Assembly: GCF_900169525.1 (NCBI RefSeq) | Contig: NZ_LT821239.1 | Span: 704,708-768,707, forward strand | Source: Corynebacterium pacaense | GTDB taxonomy: Bacteria > Actinomycetota > Actinomycetes > Mycobacteriales > Mycobacteriaceae | Reading direction: 5' to 3' | Length of the DNA: 64,000 bases | Part shown: positions 8,888 through 18,158 of the stretch, piece by piece | How the letters are laid out: the number at the start of each line of letters is the position of its first letter | How positions within the stretch are numbered: position 1 is the stretch's first letter | Made by a program: the position numbers and the translations under genes | The notes under the pieces: model-generated | The model's input: only the letters and a program-made list of their open reading frames with translations | Told to the model about the DNA's origin: nothing | The model's database searches: none

Positions 8888-9349
8888 ATGGCTTCCACCA
8901 CACAACGTATGGCCGAACTCGGAATTGTTCTGCCCACCGTCGCCGCACCCGTCGCCGCCTACATCCCCGCCATCCGCACCGGAAACCAGGTGTGGACATC
9001 GGGACAGCTTCCGTTCGCTGACGGCCGGCTTCCCGCGACCGGGAAGGTCGGGTCCGCCATCACCGCCGAGGACGCGGCAACCTACGCGCGGACGGCGGCG
9101 CTGAACGCACTGGCGGCCATCGACGCCCTGGTCGGCATCGACAAGGTCACACGGGTGCTCAAGGTCGTCGGATTCGTCGCCTCCGACCCCGATTTCGGCG
9201 GACAGCCGACCGTGATCAACGGGGCCTCCAACCTCATGGTCGAGGTTTTCGGGGAGTCCGGCGCGCACGCACGTTCGGCGGTCGGCGTGGCCGTTCTTCC
9301 GCTGGATTCCCCCGTCGAGGTCGAGGTCATCGTGGAGATCGCCGACTAA
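8888..9349 (+). CDS. RidA/YjgF family protein
   Basis: A 153-residue protein of the YjgF/YER057c/UK114 fold. Family members hydrolyse reactive enamine/imine intermediates from PLP enzymes. The GNQVWTSGQLPF strand and the conserved block with ARSAVGVAVLPLDSPVEVEV fit the actinobacterial long form. The usual catalytic arginine would be that in HARSAVGV. The ATG at 8888 follows the DUF4177 stop directly. Confidence 0.88.
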   Translation: MASTTQRMAELGIVLPTVAAPVAAYIPAIRTGNQVWTSGQLPFADGRLPATGKVGSAITAEDAATYARTAALNALAAIDALVGIDKVTRVLKVVGFVASDPDFGGQPTVINGASNLMVEVFGESGAHARSAVGVAVLPLDSPVEVEVIVEIAD

Positions 9350-9474
9350 TCACCCGGCGTTGACGCGGCTTTCGCGGACGGTCCGCGGGCACCGGCGCCC
9401 GGCCACCGCGGTGCGGGAAACGGGTTTGTCCCTTCAGTTCCACGAAATCGCTCGGGCACGATAAGCTGAGACAC

Positions 9475-10317
9475 ATGGAGCATCCCGCTTACAGTCAATT
9501 GCGGCCGGTTACCCCGTCCGCTTCTGTTGTTCTGTGCCCGAATCCAGGCTATAGCTCGCTGGAGGGTACCAATTCCTGGGTCATCCGTGCACCCGAGGAT
9601 CCCCGGAGTATCGTCGTCGATCCGGGTCCGGAAGATGAGGGTCACCTCAATGTCCTCCATTCCAAGGCGGATGAGGTCGGGCTGATTCTTCTCACACACC
9701 GCCATCATGACCATGCGGATGGAGCCACCAGGTTCCGTCAGCTCACGGGCGCCCCGGTCCGGGCGCTCGATCCGACCTATTGCGCCGGTGCGCCCCATCT
9801 GAAGGACGGCGAGATCATCACCATCGATGGTGTCACCCCCCAGCTGGAGGTTGTGGCCACTCCGGGGCACACCCGTGATTCCGTGTGCTTCTTCGTCTGG
9901 AGCGGCACCCCCCATGAGTCAACGCTCGAGGGGATCATCACCGGCGACACGATCGCCGGTCGGCACACCACCATGATCTCCGAGACCGACGGGGATCTGG
10001 GTGAGTACCTGAAGTCCCTGGCGCTTCTGGAGAAGCGCGGGAAAAACGTCCGTCTGCTTCCGGGTCACGGTCCCGACGGGGCGGACGTCTCGGCCTTCGC
10101 CCGCAAGTACATCGACCGCAGGGAGCAGCGTCTGAACCAGATCCGCAGGGTCTGGGCGGAGCAGGGCCGCGATATTTCCATGAAGGATCTCATCGACGCC
10201 ATCTATGACGATGTCGATCCCGTGCTGCGCGGCGCGGCCGAGCAGTCCACACATGTTGCCATCCGCTACCTTGACGATCTCGAGTCCAGGACTGCGGCGC
10301 ACGACACCAACGCCTGA
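9475..10317 (+). CDS. MBL-fold metallo-hydrolase (Rv3677c-like)
   Basis: A 280-residue metallo-beta-lactamase-fold hydrolase of the LACTB2 group. The metal motif is THRHHDHADG near residue 80. Other ligands lie in TPGHTRDS, GDTIAG and LPGHGPDG. A C-terminal winged-helix-like region (about 215-265) is typical of this subfamily, some members of which are RNA endonucleases; others are glyoxalase-like. The position between RidA and crp is conserved in actinobacteria. The substrate is unknown. Confidence 0.82.
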   Translation: MEHPAYSQLRPVTPSASVVLCPNPGYSSLEGTNSWVIRAPEDPRSIVVDPGPEDEGHLNVLHSKADEVGLILLTHRHHDHADGATRFRQLTGAPVRALDPTYCAGAPHLKDGEIITIDGVTPQLEVVATPGHTRDSVCFFVWSGTPHESTLEGIITGDTIAGRHTTMISETDGDLGEYLKSLALLEKRGKNVRLLPGHGPDGADVSAFARKYIDRREQRLNQIRRVWAEQGRDISMKDLIDAIYDDVDPVLRGAAEQSTHVAIRYLDDLESRTAAHDTNA

Positions 10318-10330
10318 ATTCTTAATTAAC

Positions 10331-10386
10331 CACATCCATCAGTGAGGGGCCCGGGCTGATGCCCGGGCCCCTCACTGATGGATGTG
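10331..10386. terminator. Perfect 26-bp-arm bidirectional terminator
   Basis: Two perfectly complementary 26-base arms (10331-10356 and 10361-10386), starting CACATCCATC and ending GATGGATGTG, enclose only TGAT. The structure fills the gap between the convergent MBL and glxR genes. There is no clear T-run, but the very long stem should block readthrough in both directions. Confidence 0.75.
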
Positions 10387-10395
10387 CCGATGAAT

Positions 10396-11079
10396 CTATC
10401 GTGCCCTACGGGCCAGGTGCTCGGTATCGACGATGAGGACGGACTTGCCCTCGAGGCGGATCCAGCCGCGGTGTGCGAAGGTGGCCAGGGCCTTGTTCAC
10501 GGTCTCCCGGGAGGCGCCGACGAGCTGGGCGATCTCCTCCTGCGTGAGGTCGTGGTTGACGCGCAGCGCACCGGCCTCCTGGGTACCGAAGCGATTGGCA
10601 AGCTGGAGCAGTGTCTTGGCCACCCGGCCGGGGACATCGGTGAAGATGAGATCCGCCAGCGAGGCGTTGGTGCGGCGCAGGCGACGGGCCAGCACGCGCA
10701 GGAGCTGTTCGGCGATCTCGGGGTGGTTGCCCACCCAGGCACGCAGCATTTCGGAGGTCATGGTGGCGGCGTGCACCTCTGTGACGCACACGGCCGAGGA
10801 GGTGCGCGGACCGGGATCGAAGATGGAGAGCTCGCCGAACATGTCCGACGGGCCCATGATGGTCAGCAGATTCTCGCGACCATCGGGGGCGTGACGGGCC
10901 AGCTTCACCTTGCCGGAGGTGATGATGTAGAGACGGTCTCCGGGCTCGCCCTCGTCGAAAATTGTTGCTCCGCGGGGGAAACGTACCGTCTCCAGGTCCT
11001 GAATCAGGCTGTTCACGGCCGTCGGGTCCACGCCCTGGAAAATTCCGGCGCGGGACAGGATATCCTGTACACCTTCCAC
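10396..11079 (-). CDS. glxR: cAMP-responsive global regulator GlxR (Crp)
   Basis: A 227-residue Crp/Fnr regulator, exactly the length of C. glutamicum GlxR. The N-terminal cyclic-nucleotide domain (about 20-115) includes [20 protein letters not shown]. The C-terminal winged helix (about 150-215) has [20 protein letters not shown] as its recognition region. With cAMP it controls central carbon, aromatic and cell-wall genes. I chose the GTG at 11079 because AAGGAGAAAA precedes it; the ATG 24 bases upstream would add an arginine-rich stub. The cyclase making its ligand may be cyaB at 30352. Confidence 0.95.
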   Translation of the reverse strand: MEGVQDILSRAGIFQGVDPTAVNSLIQDLETVRFPRGATIFDEGEPGDRLYIITSGKVKLARHAPDGRENLLTIMGPSDMFGELSIFDPGPRTSSAVCVTEVHAATMTSEMLRAWVGNHPEIAEQLLRVLARRLRRTNASLADLIFTDVPGRVAKTLLQLANRFGTQEAGALRVNHDLTQEEIAQLVGASRETVNKALATFAHRGWIRLEGKSVLIVDTEHLARRAR

Positions 11080-11306
11080 TACTTTTCTCCTTCGTCTGCA
11101 CACATATCTGTTTGAGTCCGGATGAGTAGTGGCAAATGCATGCCAATTCGGGGTTGCCGCGCGATCCGGACGGGGGCGGAAAATAGTTGCCCCTGTTTAT
11201 GTGTCAAGGACCACCCTACTATGTGATTTGTCACGACGACAGTCAAACCGTCGATTTGTCACAGCTTCGGGCTGCAGTGGAAGAAAATACGCGCGGGGCG
11301 GGCACC

Positions 11307-11456
11307 TCAGGCCGCGGCGCTGTGCGGGAAGGCGGGGACCTCGGTGAGCGTCTCCGGCAGCTCGGGTGCCTTGAGCAGCGACGCTTCGATGCGTTCCATG
11401 GTGAAGGCGAAGAACATCAGCAGAAGCGGAACCAGGACTACGGCGAAAACAGTCAT
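11307..11456 (-). CDS. Small single-pass membrane protein (Rv3675-like)
   Basis: A 49-residue protein: a hydrophobic helix (residues 2-19, VFAVVLVPLLLMFFAF) followed by a short acidic, proline-containing tail. A similar tiny membrane protein lies between crp and nth in mycobacteria, so position and topology are conserved. No enzymatic motif is seen and its role is unknown. It would not be found with a 60-codon cut-off. Confidence 0.7.
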   Translation of the reverse strand: MTVFAVVLVPLLLMFFAFTMERIEASLLKAPELPETLTEVPAFPHSAAA

Positions 11457-11521
11457 GACTTAGCATCCTATCCCGGATGCGCCCGCAATGCGCGGCCCGG
11501 GGGTCTGGCACTGTAGTGGCT

Positions 11522-12307
11522 ATGGGATCAATTACACCGATCAGACGCCCCCGGGTCGGATCGCATATCGCTGGCAGGGGCGAGGAGAGCGCGCTGGGGA
11601 GAAAACGCCGGGCCCGCCGCATCAACCGGACCCTCGCCCTGGCGTATCCGGACGCCCACTGCGAGCTGGACTTCCGCACCCCCCTGGAGCTGACCGTGGC
11701 CACGATCCTCTCGGCGCAGTGCACCGACGTCCGCGTCAACCAGGTGACCCCGGCCCTGTTCGCGCGCTACCGCAGCGCCCGCGACTACGCCAGGGCGGAC
11801 CGTGCGGAACTCGAGGAGATGATCCGTCCCACCGGCTTCTACCGCAACAAGGCCGCTTCCCTGATCGGGCTCGGAACCCAGCTCACCGAGCTTTACGACG
11901 GCCAGGTACCCCGCACCATGGCGGAGCTGGTCAGACTGCCGGGGGTCGGTCGAAAAACCGCCAATGTGGTGCTCGGAAACGCGTTCGGCGTTCCCGGTAT
12001 CACGGTGGACACCCACTTCGGCAGGATAGTGCGACGGTTGAAGCTGACGGAGTTGACGGATCCCGTGCAGGTTGAGCACGCGATCGGGGAGCTGATTGAA
12101 AAATCGGAATGGACTATGTTCTCCCACCGCATCATCTTCCATGGACGTAGAATATGCCATAGCCGACGCGCCGCCTGCGGGGCGTGCATGCTCGCGGCGG
12201 ATTGTCCCTCCTTCGGACTGGAGGGACCCGCCGACCCCATGGAGGCGCAGAAGCTGATCAAGAGCGATGACAGGGAGCACCTGCTGAAGATGGCGGGGAT
12301 TGAATAG
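11522..12307 (+). CDS. nth: Endonuclease III
   Basis: A 261-residue DNA glycosylase/AP lyase of base-excision repair acting on oxidised pyrimidines. The helix-hairpin-helix [14 protein letters not shown] includes the Schiff-base lysine, and VDTHFGR has the catalytic aspartate. The C-terminal cysteine cluster [17 protein letters not shown] binds [4Fe-4S]. The ATG at 11522 is preferred over 11477, since the latter adds a non-conserved 15-residue lead. It is followed without a gap by the thioredoxin-like gene. Confidence 0.93.
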   Translation: MGSITPIRRPRVGSHIAGRGEESALGRKRRARRINRTLALAYPDAHCELDFRTPLELTVATILSAQCTDVRVNQVTPALFARYRSARDYARADRAELEEMIRPTGFYRNKAASLIGLGTQLTELYDGQVPRTMAELVRLPGVGRKTANVVLGNAFGVPGITVDTHFGRIVRRLKLTELTDPVQVEHAIGELIEKSEWTMFSHRIIFHGRRICHSRRAACGACMLAADCPSFGLEGPADPMEAQKLIKSDDREHLLKMAGIE

Positions 12308-12883
12308 ATGACGGCGAGCGCAAAGTGGTATCTCGCCACCGTTGTGGTGGTGCTGGCGGTGATTGTCGCGGTGATTCCGCGCCTGCTGAGCTCCGGTGGT
12401 GAACCCGCCGACGGAGGCGGCCAGGTGGTGGGGGAGGCGTCGACAAGCAGCGTCGTCGCCCCCCGCCCGGACTGCCCCGCAGCCGGGGTGGCCGGAGTCG
12501 AACTGCCCTGCCTCGGCGGGGCGGAGAACCCGGCCGGTGCGTCCAAGCCCACCCTGGTCAACCTCTGGGCCTGGTGGTGCGGGCCCTGCCGCACCGAACT
12601 TCCGATCATTGACCAGTTCGCCGCGGCGCACCCGGAGTACGAGGTGGTGGGCGTGCACGCGGACGCCAATGCGGGCAACGGTGCCATGATGCTCAATGAT
12701 CTCGGAATCTCCCTGCCCTCCTATCAGGATGACTCGAACCTGTTCGCCGGCAGGCTGGGGCTGCCCTCCGTCGTGCCGATCACGATGCTGGTGTCGGCAC
12801 AGGGCGAGGTCCTGGCAACCTTTCCGCGCACCTTTGACAGCCTGGGGGACCTGGAATCCGCGGTGGGGGAGGTGCAGGGATGA
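12308..12883 (+). CDS. Membrane-anchored TlpA-like thioredoxin
   Basis: A 191-residue extracytoplasmic thiol-disulfide protein. The N-terminal anchor helix is at residues 8-27. A Ser/Gly-rich linker leads to the thioredoxin domain with WCGPC (Cys91, Cys94) and a cis-proline in SVVPITML. Such proteins reduce or isomerise secreted proteins or serve cytochrome c maturation. The ATG abuts the nth stop codon and the 3' end overlaps the Nudix gene by four bases, so nth-tlpA-nudix-like order (Rv3674c-3672c) forms an operon. Confidence 0.87.
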   Translation: MTASAKWYLATVVVVLAVIVAVIPRLLSSGGEPADGGGQVVGEASTSSVVAPRPDCPAAGVAGVELPCLGGAENPAGASKPTLVNLWAWWCGPCRTELPIIDQFAAAHPEYEVVGVHADANAGNGAMMLNDLGISLPSYQDDSNLFAGRLGLPSVVPITMLVSAQGEVLATFPRTFDSLGDLESAVGEVQG

Positions 12884-13608
12884 CGCCCCACCTCCCCCAT
12901 GACTTCCCGGGTCAGAATGTCAGGCTCATGCCCTCCAAGGCACCGGTGTGGATGCACCGGCTGCTGCACCGCATCGATGGCGGACATCTGCACAACCCCG
13001 GCGCCGGGGCGATACCCGCGCGCGACCTGGAAAGACGCGCCGCGGTACTGATGCTGTTCTCCGGCTCAGAAACCTCCTTCGACCTGCCCAATGACGCCGC
13101 CGTGCTATTGACGCACCGCTCACCGTCCATGCGCTCGCACTCGGGGCAGATCGCCTTTCCCGGTGGCCGCATGGATCCGCAGGACAAAAACCCCGTGGAC
13201 TGTGCCTTCCGCGAGGCGTGGGAGGAAACCGGCCTGGACCGGCGCACAGCCACACCCCTCGCCCAGCTCGAGGAGGTGCACATCCGGGCCACCGGATATC
13301 CCGTCTACCCCGTCCTCGGCCACTGGCACAGCCCCTCCCCGGTGTCAGTGGTCAGCCCCGACGAGGCGGATGCGGTCTTTGACGTGCAGGTTTACGATCT
13401 CATTGACCCTGCCAACCGCATCATGGTCGGCTGGCGGGGATGGACCGGCCCCGCCTTCATCATCGACGACTACGTGATCTGGGGCTTTACCGGCGGGCTG
13501 CTGTCCACTCTGCTCGATCAGGCGGGTTGGGCGCACGGATGGGATACCTCCACGGTGGTGGATCTGCAGGAGACACTGGCCGCATCACGCAACCAGGAAC
13601 GCCACTGA
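12880..13608 (+). CDS. Nudix hydrolase, probable CoA pyrophosphatase (NudL-like)
   Basis: A 242-residue Nudix protein. The Nudix box is in the stretch GGRMDPQDKNPVDCAFREAW plus EETGL, with Asp replacing the first Glu. The preceding LLTHRSPSMRSHSGQIAFPG resembles the NuCoA signature of CoA diphosphatases. It probably cleaves CoA or related acyl-CoA to phosphopantetheine and 3',5'-ADP. The start ATG overlaps the stop of the thioredoxin gene (ATGA). Confidence 0.82.
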   Translation: MTPHLPHDFPGQNVRLMPSKAPVWMHRLLHRIDGGHLHNPGAGAIPARDLERRAAVLMLFSGSETSFDLPNDAAVLLTHRSPSMRSHSGQIAFPGGRMDPQDKNPVDCAFREAWEETGLDRRTATPLAQLEEVHIRATGYPVYPVLGHWHSPSPVSVVSPDEADAVFDVQVYDLIDPANRIMVGWRGWTGPAFIIDDYVIWGFTGGLLSTLLDQAGWAHGWDTSTVVDLQETLAASRNQERH

Positions 13609-13776
13609 GGCCAGCGGGACACCAAGGCGCTCCGCCCCACCTTCCATAAGCGGCGTTCCCGCGGTGGGCTCACACCCGGGTGGGGAGTACCGGGCGATTT
13701 CACAGCGAAAAAGGATGAACCATGCGGCGGGTTTTATTCGGCAAGCGGTGGGGGTGTGGCCTAAAATCGGAGCGAT

Positions 13777-15039
13777 ATGCCCGGGCAGGGATGCCCGGTC
13801 CATTGCCCCGTCCGTCGTCTGAAAGAGTTGAGCACCCACCAATTGTTGAGTTCGAGTCTGGTCGTCGATGCCATCATCGTCCTCGTCATGGTGTTCGCCC
13901 TGTACAGCGGCTGGCGGCAGGGAGCGTTCACCTCCCTGCTGTCCACGGTCGGTGTGGTTGCCGGCCTGATCATCGGCGCCGCCTGCGCCCCCCTGCTGAT
14001 GGGGCTGACCGAATCAACCGCGCTGCGCTTTCTTCTCGCCATCGGTGTGGTGGTGCTCCTCGTGGGCCTGGGAAACCTCATCGGCGCCCAACTGGGAGTG
14101 GCCATCCGCGATCGGATCAGATTCAGGTCCTCGCGGCTGCTCGATTCCTTCGTCGGGGCGGTGTTTCAGGGGCTGGCGACCCTGATCGTGGTATGGCTGG
14201 TGTCAATACCCCTGGCCACGGCGATGTCGGGTTCCGTCGCAGCGGGGATCAGGAATTCACAGATCCTCGGCTTCGTCGATGCCCATACCCCGCCGGGGTT
14301 GGACAACCTCCCCTCGAAGATCTCGGCCATGCTCAGCGACACGGGGCTGCCACCCCTGGTGTCGCCCTTTGACAACCGTCCCGTGCGCGAGGTCGAGGCC
14401 CCGAACATCAATGTGGAGAACCGGCAGCTGGTGGAGTCGCTGCGCCCGTCGGTGATCCACGTGATGGGGGATGCGCAGGAGTGCTCCCGCCGACTCATGG
14501 GATCCGGTTTTGTCGCGGCGGAGGACTATGTGGTAACCAATGCCCATGTGGTGGCCGGTACGTCGACCGTGTCGCTGGACACCGTGGTGGGCACACGCTC
14601 CGCGGACGTGGTCTTCTATGATCCCGATGTCGATATCGCGGTGCTGCACAGCCCCGGACTGGGTATCGATCCCCTCGCCTGGTCCGAGGTTCCGCTCGAG
14701 ACCGGAGATGACGCGATCATCATGGGCTTTCCGATGTCGGGTCCCTTCACCGCCTCCCCGGCGCGTATCCGGGAGCGCATCATGATCACCGGAAGCAACA
14801 TCTACGCCAGCGGCGAGCATGAGCGTGAGGCCTATTCGGTGCGCGGCTCGGTCCAGTCGGGCAACTCCGGTGGTCCGATGGTGGACACCAGGGGCAATGT
14901 CGCAGGTGTGGTCTTCGGCGCCGCGATTGACGGCTCCGACACGGGGTACGTGCTCACCGCGGCAGAGGTGCGGAACAGGATCGGGGATGTCACGACGCTG
15001 ACCACCCCCGTTGACACCATGCAGTGCGCCGCGTCCTAG
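13777..15039 (+). CDS. marP: MarP-like membrane serine protease
   Basis: A 420-residue protein with four CvpA/colicin-V-type membrane helices (about residues 28-170) and a periplasmic chymotrypsin-like protease. The catalytic triad is His257 (VTNAHVVAG), Asp286 (DVDIAVL) and Ser364 (SGNSGGPM). In M. tuberculosis MarP (Rv3671c) protects against acid and oxidative stress by activating the peptidoglycan hydrolase RipA. The ATG at 13777 has GGAG four bases upstream and TAAAAT at 13762-13767 as a likely -10. A TTG at 13828 is a possible shorter start. Confidence 0.88.
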   Translation: MPGQGCPVHCPVRRLKELSTHQLLSSSLVVDAIIVLVMVFALYSGWRQGAFTSLLSTVGVVAGLIIGAACAPLLMGLTESTALRFLLAIGVVVLLVGLGNLIGAQLGVAIRDRIRFRSSRLLDSFVGAVFQGLATLIVVWLVSIPLATAMSGSVAAGIRNSQILGFVDAHTPPGLDNLPSKISAMLSDTGLPPLVSPFDNRPVREVEAPNINVENRQLVESLRPSVIHVMGDAQECSRRLMGSGFVAAEDYVVTNAHVVAGTSTVSLDTVVGTRSADVVFYDPDVDIAVLHSPGLGIDPLAWSEVPLETGDDAIIMGFPMSGPFTASPARIRERIMITGSNIYASGEHEREAYSVRGSVQSGNSGGPMVDTRGNVAGVVFGAAIDGSDTGYVLTAAEVRNRIGDVTTLTTPVDTMQCAAS

Positions 15040-15046
15040 CGGGGGA

Positions 15047-16087
15047 TCACCTGCGAAGCTGATTGCCGAACTGCGCCACCTGGGCCGCGAACTCCTCCGG
15101 GTTCTCCAGGTGCGGGAGATTCTTGGTCCCGGGAATCGAAATCACCCGCAGCGTGCCCGTGCTCCTGGCGCGTGCATAGGGGATCAGGTGATCCCAGCGG
15201 TGCGTGTGCTGTTTAAGCAGCCAAACCGGAGCGGGGGTGGTGTCCTTCTGCAGTTTTGCCGGCAGCGTCCCGGTGAGCAGGCGATTGTTACGGATCATCG
15301 GAGTGAAGGCATGGTCGATGGACATGGCTTTTCGACGCAGCCGCGCGGTCTCGGCGAAGGATCCGCTGCGCTGATAGGCCGGACCGGTGTTTTGTGCCAC
15401 CTCCCGGCGCGAGGCGCGGATGACCACGCTCCGCAGCAGTTTCAGGACGGGAATCGGCAGCCGGAAGAGACCGAGCCTGCCCAGGTCGGGCAGGAAGAGC
15501 AGGGGTTGGCGACGCACGGCCCTGCGGAAATCCACCGGATGCAGCGCACCCACCGACAGCACACCCTCGACGCGTTCCGGGTAGACCGTTGCGGTGGTCC
15601 AGGCGACCGAGCCACCGGTGTCATTGCCAACCAGCAGGGCTCGATCATGACCGAGTGCCGCGATGATCCCGTTGATGTCGCCTGCGGCATGCCGCAGATC
15701 ATAACCGTTCGGTGGCTTGTCGGACATGCCGTAACCGCGCATGTCCACCGCGGCGACGTGGAAGCCGGCCTTGGCCAGGGGGGCGATGACGTCCCGGTAG
15801 TCGAACCAACCGCCGAAGGAACCGTGGATGAGCAGTATCAGTGGGTCCTCCGGAAGGCCGGCCACGGCGACGTGGAGCCGGATCCCGCGGGTGTAGACGT
15901 GGTCGTGCTGGAAGGGGCCGTCCAGGGCCACCACGGCTGGTGAGCGGTCGAGGTTGGCCACGGTCCGGGCCATGAAGCGTCGTCTGCGGAAGAGCTTTTT
16001 TCGTCTGCTCAGCCGTGCACCGATGCGGCTGCCCCGTGGCCGCGTCGCACCGTCCTGTGCATCCTGTGGCGTGGTGAGGGGAGTCAT
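15047..16087 (-). CDS. Alpha/beta hydrolase, epoxide-hydrolase-like (EphE)
   Basis: A 346-residue alpha/beta-hydrolase. The oxyanion motif HGSFGG follows LILLI. The nucleophile elbow GNDTGG carries Asp156, so the enzyme belongs to the epoxide hydrolase/dehalogenase branch, not the Ser esterases. The late HLENPEEFAAQV contains the catalytic His. The basic N-terminus (residues 14-40) is unusual and may be trimmed if a later start is used. It ends seven bases from the convergent marP stop, matching the Rv3671c/Rv3670 layout. The substrate is unknown. Confidence 0.8.
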   Translation of the reverse strand: MTPLTTPQDAQDGATRPRGSRIGARLSRRKKLFRRRRFMARTVANLDRSPAVVALDGPFQHDHVYTRGIRLHVAVAGLPEDPLILLIHGSFGGWFDYRDVIAPLAKAGFHVAAVDMRGYGMSDKPPNGYDLRHAAGDINGIIAALGHDRALLVGNDTGGSVAWTTATVYPERVEGVLSVGALHPVDFRRAVRRQPLLFLPDLGRLGLFRLPIPVLKLLRSVVIRASRREVAQNTGPAYQRSGSFAETARLRRKAMSIDHAFTPMIRNNRLLTGTLPAKLQKDTTPAPVWLLKQHTHRWDHLIPYARARSTGTLRVISIPGTKNLPHLENPEEFAAQVAQFGNQLRR

Positions 16088-16161
16088 GAGGTGGCGGACA
16101 TCCTTCGCGGTGCGGGGTGACTTGAGGGGGGCGGTCGGCTGAGGGGGTGCTGTTAGGGCGA

Positions 16162-16201
16162 TGCCCCGCGACCAACGGGTTTCTCGGCGTTGGCCGCGGG
16201 G
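16162..16201. terminator. Hairpin between holin-family and hydrolase genes
   Basis: GCCCCGCGACCAACG pairs with CGTTGG-CCGCGGGGC around a 10-base loop, with one small bulge. It lies downstream of the minus-strand gene at 16226 and lacks a T-run, so its termination role is likely but unproven. Confidence 0.45.
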
Positions 16202-16225
16202 CTGTGGCGTAATCTGCGGCGGGTT

Positions 16226-16786
16226 CTAGTGCCTGCCGGAGTTGGAGGTGACCGCTCCCGGTCCGTGGAAGGTGGGGGAGGTGTAGAGGCCGCGCCTGCT
16301 GGAACGCTCGAGGTTCTCGGTAGCCTGTCCCGGCACCAGATTCTTCAGTTCGTTGACCGATTCGATGGTGTTCTTCGGTGCGCCCATCTTCTTCACCTTA
16401 CGCCAGCCGAACAGCGCCAGCGCCGCCGCGAGCACGAGCATGACCAGGAAAACGATCAGGAACGCCGCCCAGCGGTCGAGCCAGACACTGAGCAGCTCCG
16501 CGGCGAAAAAGAAGAAGAAGAAGGAGCTGTACAGGGCGATGGTGCCCGCGACGCCGAAGAGCCCGCCACCGACGGCGGCCTTCTTGGCCTCTCCGACAAG
16601 TTCGGTCTTGGCCAGCTCGAGTTCCGAACGGAACAGGGTGGACATCTGGGAGCTTGCGTTGGAGATCAGCGTGCCGATGGACGCCTCACCGCTGACGCTC
16701 GTATCAACATCGCTGAGCGGGATGGAACTCACCTTGGGGGTGAAGCCGGTGGTGCCGTCAGTAAAAAGGCCGTCGTTGTTGCTCAC
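16226..16786 (-). CDS. Phage-holin-family membrane protein (Rv3669-like)
   Basis: A 186-residue protein with two strongly hydrophobic helices (about residues 75-100, including a run of six Phe, and 108-130). A helical segment before them contains SELELAKTELVGEAKKA. This matches the actinobacterial holin superfamily III / DUF1469-like proteins, which are chromosomal and not true holins. Their role is unknown, possibly envelope or membrane organisation. The GTG start is used (GTGAGCAACAAC). A TATATA at about 16813-16818 on the minus strand could be its -10. Confidence 0.75.
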   Translation of the reverse strand: MSNNDGLFTDGTTGFTPKVSSIPLSDVDTSVSGEASIGTLISNASSQMSTLFRSELELAKTELVGEAKKAAVGGGLFGVAGTIALYSSFFFFFFAAELLSVWLDRWAAFLIVFLVMLVLAAALALFGWRKVKKMGAPKNTIESVNELKNLVPGQATENLERSSRRGLYTSPTFHGPGAVTSNSGRH

Positions 16787-17000
16787 GTGGAAGCTCCTCC
16801 AGTGTCATAAAAGCGTATATATTCAGCGATCTTCAATATCAATCGTGCCACGAAACGTCGATCCGGGCGAAGTTCGCGGTTTTCTGGCGGGGTTAGAGCC
16901 GTTGCCGCATCCGTCCGTGGTGCACCTGAGACCATGATACGACCGGTCGGCGGGACGTGGTGTTGAACCGCCGTGAATGCGGGCCGGTCCGCCATTCTGA

Positions 17001-17939
17001 TCAACCGCTGTGCCGGGAGCGTTTGACCCACCAGATGCCACCCGCAGCCACTGCGGCGAGTCCGGCGACGACCCCGGTGCCGATTCCGACCTCGCGTGTG
17101 CTCGGCAGCTGGAACAGTGGCTCGGGGTTTTTGAAGCTCAGTATCTTCCATCCGCGTTCGAGGGCGACCTTTTTCAGCCCACGGTCGGGATTCACCGCGC
17201 TGGGGTGGCCGACGATCTCCAGCATGGGCAGGTCCGTGAAGGAGTCGGAGTAGGCGAAACACGAGGGGAGATCATAGCCGTTGACCCCGGCGAGATCCTC
17301 TATCGCGCGCGCCTTCGCCCCGCCCTTGCAGTAGAAGAGAACCTCACCGGTGTAGGCCCCGTTCCTGGTCTCCAGGACCGTGTTCACCGTCTGGGAGACC
17401 CCGAGCTCCTCGGCGATGGGTTCAACCAGTTCCCGCACCGAGGCGGAGACGATGATGACATCGTGGCCCTGCTCCTGATGGAACTCGATCAGTTCGCGTG
17501 CCTCGGCGTAGATGGTCGGGGTGACCACCGAATGCATGGTCTCCTCGGCGATGGTGCGCACCTGCGCGACGTCCCAGCCGCTGACCATTGCCGTCAACTG
17601 GTTCCTGGTGTTATCCATCTGCTCGCTGGTGTGGCCGGCGAACATGTAGGTCGCCTGCGCCAGGGAAAGCTGGAGGGCCTCGACCGGTGAGATCAGGCCG
17701 CTGTTCATGAACTCACGGCCGTAGGCATAGGTGGAGCTCATGGCGATGATGGTCTTGTCCAGATCGAAGAAGGCGGCGACCCTGGTGGGGGTGTTCTCCT
17801 TCCGGGCCCCGCTGATCGATGCCGCCTTTGAGGCTCCGTCCGCGTCACCGGGTGTGGATTCACCTGGCATCGGGGTGCCATTGGGGTTGATCGCGGCATC
17901 TCCCGGGGCCCTCGTCTCGGGGTGATCTGAATTGCTCAC
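17001..17939 (-). CDS. HAD-IB family hydrolase (SerB-like, Rv3661-like)
   Basis: A 312-residue protein. A low-complexity N-terminus (about 1-45) leads to the HAD motif FFDLDKTII with two catalytic Asp. Motif II is in IIVSASVREL and motifs III/IV are around CKGGAKARAIED and AYSDSFTDLPMLE. A C-terminal membrane helix (GIGTGVVAGLAAVAAGGIWW) anchors it. SerB-type HAD-IB enzymes act on small phosphate esters; the substrate is unknown. The GTG at 17939 fits GTGAGCAATTC; longer frames run into the adapter-contaminated gap. Divergent from ssd, as in mycobacteria. Confidence 0.82.
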   Translation of the reverse strand: MSNSDHPETRAPGDAAINPNGTPMPGESTPGDADGASKAASISGARKENTPTRVAAFFDLDKTIIAMSSTYAYGREFMNSGLISPVEALQLSLAQATYMFAGHTSEQMDNTRNQLTAMVSGWDVAQVRTIAEETMHSVVTPTIYAEARELIEFHQEQGHDVIIVSASVRELVEPIAEELGVSQTVNTVLETRNGAYTGEVLFYCKGGAKARAIEDLAGVNGYDLPSCFAYSDSFTDLPMLEIVGHPSAVNPDRGLKKVALERGWKILSFKNPEPLFQLPSTREVGIGTGVVAGLAAVAAGGIWWVKRSRHSG

Positions 17940-18158
17940 AGTGTGCAGTCTAGCGCTTTTCCTTACCTTGTCACGGAACTGCGAGGAGGATTCGGGTGGA
18001 ACTGGTGTGACGGGAGAGGTGGATGGGAAACTGTCACCGTCGCCGACTTCGCATGTGTGAGCTAATAGGGTATTCGAAAAAAGTTGCGGGTAGCCCTTGT
18101 CTTGAAGCGTGCGATATGTCATAATTTCAGGTGCAAGGCCCCAATATATCGAGTGGCC
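17940..18158. other. Intergenic region upstream of the HAD gene
   Basis: No gene is supported here. It should carry the divergent promoters of the HAD and ssd genes. The right half merges into adapter-derived sequence at 18159, so distances to ssd cannot be trusted. Confidence 0.5.

Noticed and set aside
10378..11115. 245-codon plus-strand frame antisense to glxR
   Set aside because: It is a high-GC shadow of glxR and its composition follows the antisense of a recognised gene; no family match or ribosome site.
11222..11235. GlxR/Crp site upstream of glxR (TGTGATTTGTCAC)
   Set aside because: The half sites are separated by four bases, whereas the GlxR consensus TGTGA-N6-TCACA needs six. No other good match was seen nearby.
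16226..16786. Prophage holin gene
   Set aside because: Despite the family name, it lies in a conserved chromosomal block beside marP and the EphE-like gene, with no lysin or phage gene nearby.
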